36,713 bases of DNA, taken from an uncultured Lachnospiraceae bacterium (lineage in GTDB: Bacteria > Bacillota > Clostridia > Lachnospirales > Anaerotignaceae). The stretch is from positions 1 to 36,713 of the forward strand of contig CALWSU010000022.1 in assembly GCA_944384295.1 (NCBI GenBank). Reading direction: 5' to 3'. Of the stretch, positions 32,562 to 36,713 are shown one piece after another. The notes beneath the pieces were generated by a model that saw only the letters and a list, made by a program, of their open reading frames with translations, was not told where the DNA came from and did not search any database. Position 1 is the first letter of the stretch. Each line of letters opens with the position of its first letter. A program made the position numbers and the translations under genes.

Positions 32562-32599
32562 TGTTAGGGTACTAACTGTATATTTCCCTAACAGTATAG
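32562..32599 (-). promoter_or_regulatory. marR-ftsH promoter with overlapping operator dyad
   Basis: An extended -10 TGCTATACT is followed at once by TGTTAGGG-N16-CCCTAACA, a perfect 8-bp dyad. A second dyad GTTAG-N4-CTAAC lies within its downstream half. The position over the transcription start fits repression by MarR. Confidence 0.7.
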
Positions 32600-32639
32600 C
32601 ACCCTTCTTGTGAAAATACATGAACAAATTGTGAATAAT

Positions 32640-33908
32640 TTATGAATCTTCTTGGCGAGAAATCTCGGCACCCAATGCCCGCAATTTTTCTTCGATATGA
32701 TAATATCCACGTTCGATATGGTAAATATCACTGATTTCTGTTTCTCCTTTGGCTGCCAATGCGGATAAAATCAAAGCTGCACCTGCGCGCAAATCGGTTG
32801 CACGTACTTTGGAACCTGTCAACTCCTCCACACCTTCAATCACAGCACTACGGCTATCAATCTTGATGTCAGCCCCCATTCTTTGCAATTCACCGGCATG
32901 CAAGAACCGATTTTCAAATACAGTTTCCGTAATGACACTTGTCCCTTTTGCCACTGCGGCAATGCTCATAAATTGCGCCTGCATATCGGTTGGAAAACCT
33001 GGAAATGGCATTGTTTTCAACTGTATGGGACGTAATTTTCCCTTTCGATAGACTCTCAAACCTTCGGGCAAGATTTCTGTTTTGACGTTGCTTTCGGCAA
33101 GTTTTGCAATCACAGGCTTGAGATGGTCCGCCTTGACGTCCTCCAATACAATATCGCCGCCTGTAATGGCTGCTGCTGCCATAAAAGTACCTGCTTCGAT
33201 TCTGTCTGGTATCACAGTATGCTCCGCACCATGTAATGCTGCAACGCCATCTATGACAATGGTATCCGTACCATCTCCTGTAATCTGCGCACCCATTTTA
33301 CGCAAAAATTCTGCCAAATCGCAAATCTCGGGTTCGGCTGCTGCATTTTCGATGCGTGTGGTACCTTTTGCTAACGTTGCCGCCATCATGATATTTTCTG
33401 TAGCGCCTACACTGGGAAAATCCAGATAAACCGTTTTCCCACGCAAGCCGCCATTTTTGGTATTCAATTCTACCAAACCATGCTCCAATTTATGATTCGC
33501 CCCCATTGCTGCAAAACCTTTCAAATGCAAATCGATGGGACGGCTTCCAATCTGACAACCACCTGGCATAGGAATTTTGGCTTTTTGCATTCTTGCCAAT
33601 AGTGGACCAGCCGTTAGAAAAGAAGCACGCATAGTTTGTGCATGTGCCTGCATCGCGTCACAAGAAATAATTTCTCCTGCCTGTAATTGTACCATTTCTT
33701 TGGTTTTATCAAATTCTGTTTTAACGCCAAAGCCTTCTAATAATGCCAGCATTTCTTCTACATCACGCAATGGCGGAACATTATGCAAGATACAAACTTC
33801 TGAAGTGAGCAAACAAGCTGCTAAAATAGGCAATGCCGCATTTTTGGCACCACTGATTTTGACATGTCCATAGAGTGGTTGTGCTTTATGAATTACAAAT
33901 TTTTCCAT
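32640..33908 (-). CDS. murA: UDP-N-acetylglucosamine 1-carboxyvinyltransferase
   Basis: MurA transfers enolpyruvate from PEP to UDP-GlcNAc, the first committed step of peptidoglycan synthesis. The 422-residue protein has the start HKAQPLYGHVKISGAKNAALP with the catalytic Lys, the active-site Cys in PMPGGCQIGSRPID near residue 115 (the Cys form, so fosfomycin-sensitive type), FPGFPTDMQAQF near 300 and DLRAGAALI near 390. GAGGGAC precedes the ATG; the open frame 33 codons upstream is not supported. It ends about 97 nt before marR starts and stands alone, not in a division cluster. Confidence 0.96.
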   Translation of the reverse strand: MEKFVIHKAQPLYGHVKISGAKNAALPILAACLLTSEVCILHNVPPLRDVEEMLALLEGFGVKTEFDKTKEMVQLQAGEIISCDAMQAHAQTMRASFLTAGPLLARMQKAKIPMPGGCQIGSRPIDLHLKGFAAMGANHKLEHGLVELNTKNGGLRGKTVYLDFPSVGATENIMMAATLAKGTTRIENAAAEPEICDLAEFLRKMGAQITGDGTDTIVIDGVAALHGAEHTVIPDRIEAGTFMAAAAITGGDIVLEDVKADHLKPVIAKLAESNVKTEILPEGLRVYRKGKLRPIQLKTMPFPGFPTDMQAQFMSIAAVAKGTSVITETVFENRFLHAGELQRMGADIKIDSRSAVIEGVEELTGSKVRATDLRAGAALILSALAAKGETEISDIYHIERGYYHIEEKLRALGAEISRQEDS

Positions 33909-34018
33909 TTTCTGTCCCTCTTTTTTGTTGATTTCTGACTTTAGTATGCCCGCACTTGCGGCAGACAGACAAAAAATCATGCGCAAAAAACGAGAATTTT
34001 TTGTCATAAAATTAGGGC

Positions 34019-34047
34019 TTTACAGATGGTATATTTCTGAGTATAAT
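34019..34047 (+). promoter_or_regulatory. Promoter of tRNA-Gly
   Basis: TTTACA and TATAAT are 17 nt apart, ending 13 nt before the tRNA. Confidence 0.75.
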
Positions 34048-34060
34048 AGGAATGTATTCT

Positions 34061-34131
34061 GCGGATGTAGTTCATTGGTAGAATGAAAGCTTCCCAAGCT
34101 TTAGAGGCGGGTTCGATTCCCGTCATCCGCT
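34061..34131 (+). tRNA. tRNA-Gly (CCC)
   Basis: Acceptor stem GCGGATG/CATCCGC, anticodon arm AAAGC-TTCCCAA-GCTTT (anticodon CCC), T arm GCGGG-TTCGATT-CCCGT, discriminator T, no encoded CCA. Confidence 0.95.
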
Positions 34132-34134
34132 TTT

Positions 34135-34167
34135 GACCTGCCTTATGCGATAGGCAGGTTATTTTTT
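34135..34167 (+). terminator. Terminator of tRNA-Gly
   Basis: ACCTGCC/GGCAGGT with a 10-nt loop is followed by TATTTTTTT, directly after the tRNA. Confidence 0.85.
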
Positions 34168-34389
34168 TAGCCGCAGGTATGTTTTATTTCGTTGTATGTT
34201 ATCTTTTCTTGCACAATTTTGTAAATTACAAAGCGAATGGACAAAAACAAATATTATCTTTTACATATGAGAGGGCATTTTTTTTGAATATCATTCTTTG
34301 TTTTTTGAAATTCTGATTTGTAAAGATAGAAGGAAATAGACACAGCATCGAATCTTGCCTGCATGTTACCAATAAAGGAGGACATCATT
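34168..34389. other. Leader/upstream region of the secreted protein gene
   Basis: No gene is seen. It holds a 15-base dyad TTTGTAA-A-TTACAAA at 34218-34232, a T-rich tract at 34270-34285 and no clear -35/-10 pair. The gene's ribosome site AAAGGAGGA is at its end. Confidence 0.45.
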
Positions 34390-35271
34390 ATGAAGAAAAA
34401 CGTATTATTGCCCCTCACATTAAGCGCACTGTTGGCATGTGGCGGTACTTCTGTATTTGCAGCTGACACAACCACAGAAACAGAAAACAATACAGCAATT
34501 ACAGAAGAAGCTGCTGATGCAACTACAGAAGCTACACCTGACGCAGAAGAAACTGCTACAGAAGACGCTGCTGCTGGAGAAGCTGCTACAGAAACAACTC
34601 CTGCTACAGAAATCACTCCTGCGGAAGAAACTGCTACAGAAACAACTCCTGCAGAAGAAGCTACTACAGAAACTGCTCCTACAGAAGAAACTGCTGCTAC
34701 TCCTTTGAGCATTTCCTATACTTTAGATGCAAATGCAGCGGAAGGCGATGTACATTGCATTCCTTTGAGAGCAACTGCTGACGCATTGGGCTTAAATGTT
34801 GCATGGAACGCAGAAACACGTACTGCAACTTTATCCAGCGAAACCAGAACTATGGATTTTGCAGAAGGTGTAGATTCTTATGTATCCACCAGCAAAATTG
34901 AAGGTGCTGTTGGTATGACTGCTCCTGTTACATATGGTGTTGCACCTTTTATCAATGACGAAGGTATTATGTATGTACCTGCTGCATCTTTCGGCGTATT
35001 AGTTGGTTTTGATGTAGTCATCACAGATACAGACATCACAATCACAGAACAGGTTGTAGAAGCGGAAGATACCACAGAAACAGCTCCTGCAGAAGAAACT
35101 GCAACAGAAGAAGCTACAACTGAAGAAGCTACTGATGCTATTACAGATACAACAACAGAAGAAACTACAGACGACACTACCACTACAGAAGAAACTCCTG
35201 CTGCTGATGCTACTACAGACACAACAACAGAAGAAGCTCCTGCAAGCACCAGTGATGCTGTAACAGAATAA
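34390..35271 (+). CDS. Secreted protein with copper-amine-oxidase N-type domain and Thr/Glu-rich arms
   Basis: The 293-residue product starts with a signal peptide (MKKNVLLPLTLSALLACGG, cut probably after VFA; LLAC could act as a lipobox). A Thr/Glu/Ala-rich arm of about 85 residues follows. Next comes a folded domain (about 115-225) of the copper amine oxidase N-terminal type: CIPLRATADALGLNVAWNAETRTATLS, then GIMYVPAASFGVLVGFDVVI. A second Thr/Glu/Asp-rich arm runs to the end. Such domains in Clostridia are cell-wall or secreted modules and do not imply amine oxidase activity. There is no sortase motif. AAAGGAGGA precedes the ATG. Confidence 0.82.
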   Translation: MKKNVLLPLTLSALLACGGTSVFAADTTTETENNTAITEEAADATTEATPDAEETATEDAAAGEAATETTPATEITPAEETATETTPAEEATTETAPTEETAATPLSISYTLDANAAEGDVHCIPLRATADALGLNVAWNAETRTATLSSETRTMDFAEGVDSYVSTSKIEGAVGMTAPVTYGVAPFINDEGIMYVPAASFGVLVGFDVVITDTDITITEQVVEAEDTTETAPAEETATEEATTEEATDAITDTTTEETTDDTTTTEETPAADATTDTTTEEAPASTSDAVTE

Positions 35272-35343
35272 GTATTATAATTTGATATTTTCTATTACTA
35301 TATTGCACAGGAAGTTACATTTTAGAACTGTACAATAAAACCA

Positions 35344-35400
35344 AAAAACACCAAAGCAAGATATGATTTTCTTTTCCAATATCTTCGCTTTGGTGTTTTT
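35344..35400. terminator. Bidirectional terminator between convergent genes
   Basis: AAAAACACCAAAGC/GCTTTGGTGTTTTT (14 bp) continues as AAGATAT/ATATCTT, with T runs on both strands. Confidence 0.9.
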
Positions 35401-35410
35401 CTATATTGTA

Positions 35411-36016
35411 TCATGATTCAATTTGCATGGTCTGCATATCTTCTTTGGTAATGCCATGTTTTTTTCCACATGTCAGCCAATAATTGGTAGAAGCCTTAAT
35501 AAATAATTTTTTTGTCAAGGGCATTGCAGTATGCAAGGTAGTATATTTTTGTGACATAATAGTATGCGCCAATTTTTTAATTTTTCTTTTTGCCAAAAAT
35601 GCAAATGGTGTATCCAAAATTGCTTCACCGCTTCCAATTTTGAGTACAGAACCCAACTGATACCCATTTTGTTTACAAAAAAGCGCTATCATTTGGACTG
35701 CAACATCATTTTGCTGAAATTCTAAAAAACCACAATTGATCAATATAGAAACAATTGGCTTATTTTGTGGCGGATTTTCTTCCAATGTTTTTAAAAAATT
35801 TAAAAGTGTCACCGGAATCCCATCAGCATACAAAGGAAAAACAAACAAAATATCAGAATGTCCCTCTATTTTCCCACATAATTCTTTATGGTTGTTTTTT
35901 GTGATATTATGATATTGTATTTCTCCCTTATAATATTGCGTAAAAATTTCAGCATATCGTTTTGAGTTTGATTTTGGTGCACGTGGGCTGCCATTACATA
36001 TGATTATTTTTCCCAT
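35411..36016 (-). CDS. Flavodoxin-fold NAD(P)H-dependent oxidoreductase
   Basis: The 201-residue protein begins with the FMN phosphate loop IIICNGSPRAPKSNSKRYAE and continues DILFVFPLYADGIPVTLLNFLKTLEE, the second flavodoxin loop. ILINCGFLEFQQNDVAVQMI follows, then a helical C terminus. It matches the NADPH-dependent FMN reductase superfamily. The substrate is unknown. It overlaps the gene upstream by 13 nt, so the two are coupled. The ATG follows GAGGTGA. A convergent terminator ends the pair. Confidence 0.82.
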   Translation of the reverse strand: MGKIIICNGSPRAPKSNSKRYAEIFTQYYKGEIQYHNITKNNHKELCGKIEGHSDILFVFPLYADGIPVTLLNFLKTLEENPPQNKPIVSILINCGFLEFQQNDVAVQMIALFCKQNGYQLGSVLKIGSGEAILDTPFAFLAKRKIKKLAHTIMSQKYTTLHTAMPLTKKLFIKASTNYWLTCGKKHGITKEDMQTMQIES

Positions 36017-36519
36017 TGTTTCACCTCATTTTCTACTACAGTCTGCAATTCTTGTTTTGTCGTAAATAAAATGCGATATTGTACAAAGTTCATATTATGT
36101 GCATTTCTAGCAACTAATTGTTCAAAAATTGCTTTTTCTTCTTGTGACAAATTCTCGCCATATGCAATAATGGTTGCTTTTTTAGGTTTGACATCTCTTT
36201 GTACATGATGTGTTTCACCGTCTAAAATGCGAATAAAAGCTTGTTGAATGGGTATGGCACGTTCTAGCATCGTTTTCATAATAGTATCATATCCACCATA
36301 TTTGATATGGCTAATATATAGCACTGTATCGCTTTTTGCAATTTCAGGATAAACGATAGTGGCATCATCACGTATGACACATTTCCCAGGTGTTTTGGTC
36401 CAACAGCCGAAACACCCCACACAATTTTTTATTTCCAGTGCAGATAAATCAATATATTTCACGTTTTGGGAATCTTGTGTTTGTATCGAAAGTGGACAAT
36501 CACTTAAAATCAAATTCAT
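36004..36519 (-). CDS. Flavodoxin family protein with Cys cluster
   Basis: The 171-residue protein has the typical NADPH-dependent FMN reductase signature CVGCFGCWTKTPGKCVIRDD near residue 33, with four Cys that in related proteins can hold an iron-sulfur cluster or be structural. YISHIKYGGYDTIMKTMLERAIP and ILDGETHHV follow. The N terminus (MNLILSDCPLSI) lacks the usual GSPR phosphate loop, which is intact in the coupled downstream gene; no frameshift is evident. AAGGAG lies about 12 nt before the ATG. The two proteins may act together. Confidence 0.8.
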   Translation of the reverse strand: MNLILSDCPLSIQTQDSQNVKYIDLSALEIKNCVGCFGCWTKTPGKCVIRDDATIVYPEIAKSDTVLYISHIKYGGYDTIMKTMLERAIPIQQAFIRILDGETHHVQRDVKPKKATIIAYGENLSQEEKAIFEQLVARNAHNMNFVQYRILFTTKQELQTVVENEVKQWEK

Positions 36520-36566
36520 AATGATACACGCTCCTTTATCTATTTTCTAACATATCCTTTTGTATA

Positions 36567-36612
36567 AAAAAGTCAGAAATCTATGATATTATATCAAAAT
36601 TTCTGACTTTTT
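36567..36612 (-). terminator. Terminator downstream of tRNA-Val
   Basis: AAAAAGTCAGAAAT/ATTTCTGACTTTTT forms a 14-bp stem, with an inner TGATA/TATCA in the loop, and T runs on both strands. It would end the minus-strand tRNA transcript. Confidence 0.8.
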
Positions 36613-36643
36613 GCCTTAGAATATATGAAAAATATAAAAAAAA

Positions 36644-36713
36644 TGGGAGTTACAGGGCTCGAACCTGTGACCCTCTGCTTGTAAGGCAGATGCTCTCCCA
36701 GCTGAGCTAAACT
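36644..36713 (-). tRNA. tRNA-Val (TAC), 5' end cut by window
   Basis: Minus-strand cloverleaf with TAGCTCAGCTGGGAGAGC D arm, CTGCC-TTACAAG anticodon region (anticodon TAC), T arm ACAGG-TTCGAGC-CCTGT and acceptor AACTCCC plus discriminator A. The first three acceptor bases lie beyond the window. CCA is not encoded. Confidence 0.92.

Noticed and set aside
34168..34389. Riboswitch in the leader of the secreted protein gene
   Set aside because: Only one short dyad is visible; no known riboswitch core and no terminator or anti-terminator alternation.
34254..34712. Minus-strand frame rich in Val/Ala/Ser
   Set aside because: It is the reverse reading of the Thr/Glu codon repeats of the secreted protein.

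Overview
The window is about 36.7 kb of chromosome from an anaerobic, endospore-forming Firmicute. SpoIIE and Spo0A show sporulation. The moderately AT-rich sequence, strong AGGAGG-type ribosome sites and small uncharacterised Clostridia-type proteins (DUF6648-like, DUF6128-like, recalled from memory) point to class Clostridia, probably Lachnospirales. Genus cannot be assigned. Most genes are housekeeping and lie on the minus strand in short operons; there is no prophage, IS element or CRISPR array.

Layout. 1-5.1 kb: a partial dispersed repeat, the ppx-ppk polyphosphate operon, a PNPOx-fold flavoprotein, a HIT protein and a ferritin-like protein, all minus. 5.2-7.9 kb, plus: murG, a cyclophilin lipoprotein and a small lipoprotein. 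7.9-12.5 kb, minus: spoIIE and a dnaD-dnaC helicase-loading pair. 12.6-12.9 kb: repeat copy 2. 12.9-16.8 kb, minus: tagO/wecA-like transferase, upp, rpiB, tsaC/Sua5 and a SEC-C protein. 17-19 kb: a CarD-like regulator, two tandem tRNA-Leu(CAG) and an orphan membrane protein. 19-22.2 kb, minus: trmB, a large low-complexity protein and spo0A. 22.6-22.95 kb: repeat copy 3. 23-27.8 kb, minus: tilS-hpt, a Usp-like protein, rsmA, a COG2426-type membrane protein and a CYTH protein. 28-29.7 kb: DJ-1/PfpI and two unknowns. 29.8-30.1 kb: a candidate type I toxin-antitoxin locus. 30.2-34 kb, minus: marR-ftsH and murA. 34-36.7 kb: tRNA-Gly, a secreted copper-amine-oxidase-N-domain protein, a flavodoxin pair and a truncated tRNA-Val.

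Two things stand out. First, 29.81-30.10 kb looks like an Fst/Ldr (par-type) RNA-regulated toxin-antitoxin locus. A 28-codon TTG-started hydrophobic peptide has a strong promoter and a 5' stem-loop. A convergent small RNA has its own promoter, and both transcripts run into one GC-rich hairpin. An imperfect 30-nt direct repeat would let the small RNA pair with the toxin's ribosome site and start codon. Second, a roughly 300-nt multi-hairpin element occurs three times in the same orientation, each time just downstream of a minus-strand gene. Differences between copies include compensatory changes in stems, which suggests a selected nucleic-acid structure.

How the genes work together. Several cell-envelope genes (murG, murA, tagO-like) lie outside a dcw cluster. 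Translation and tRNA maturation are represented by tilS, trmB, tsaC, rsmA and four tRNA genes; purine and pyrimidine salvage by hpt and upp; sporulation by spo0A and spoIIE. The order SEC-C/tsaC/rpiB/upp recalls the ywlC-rpiB-upp region of Bacillus.
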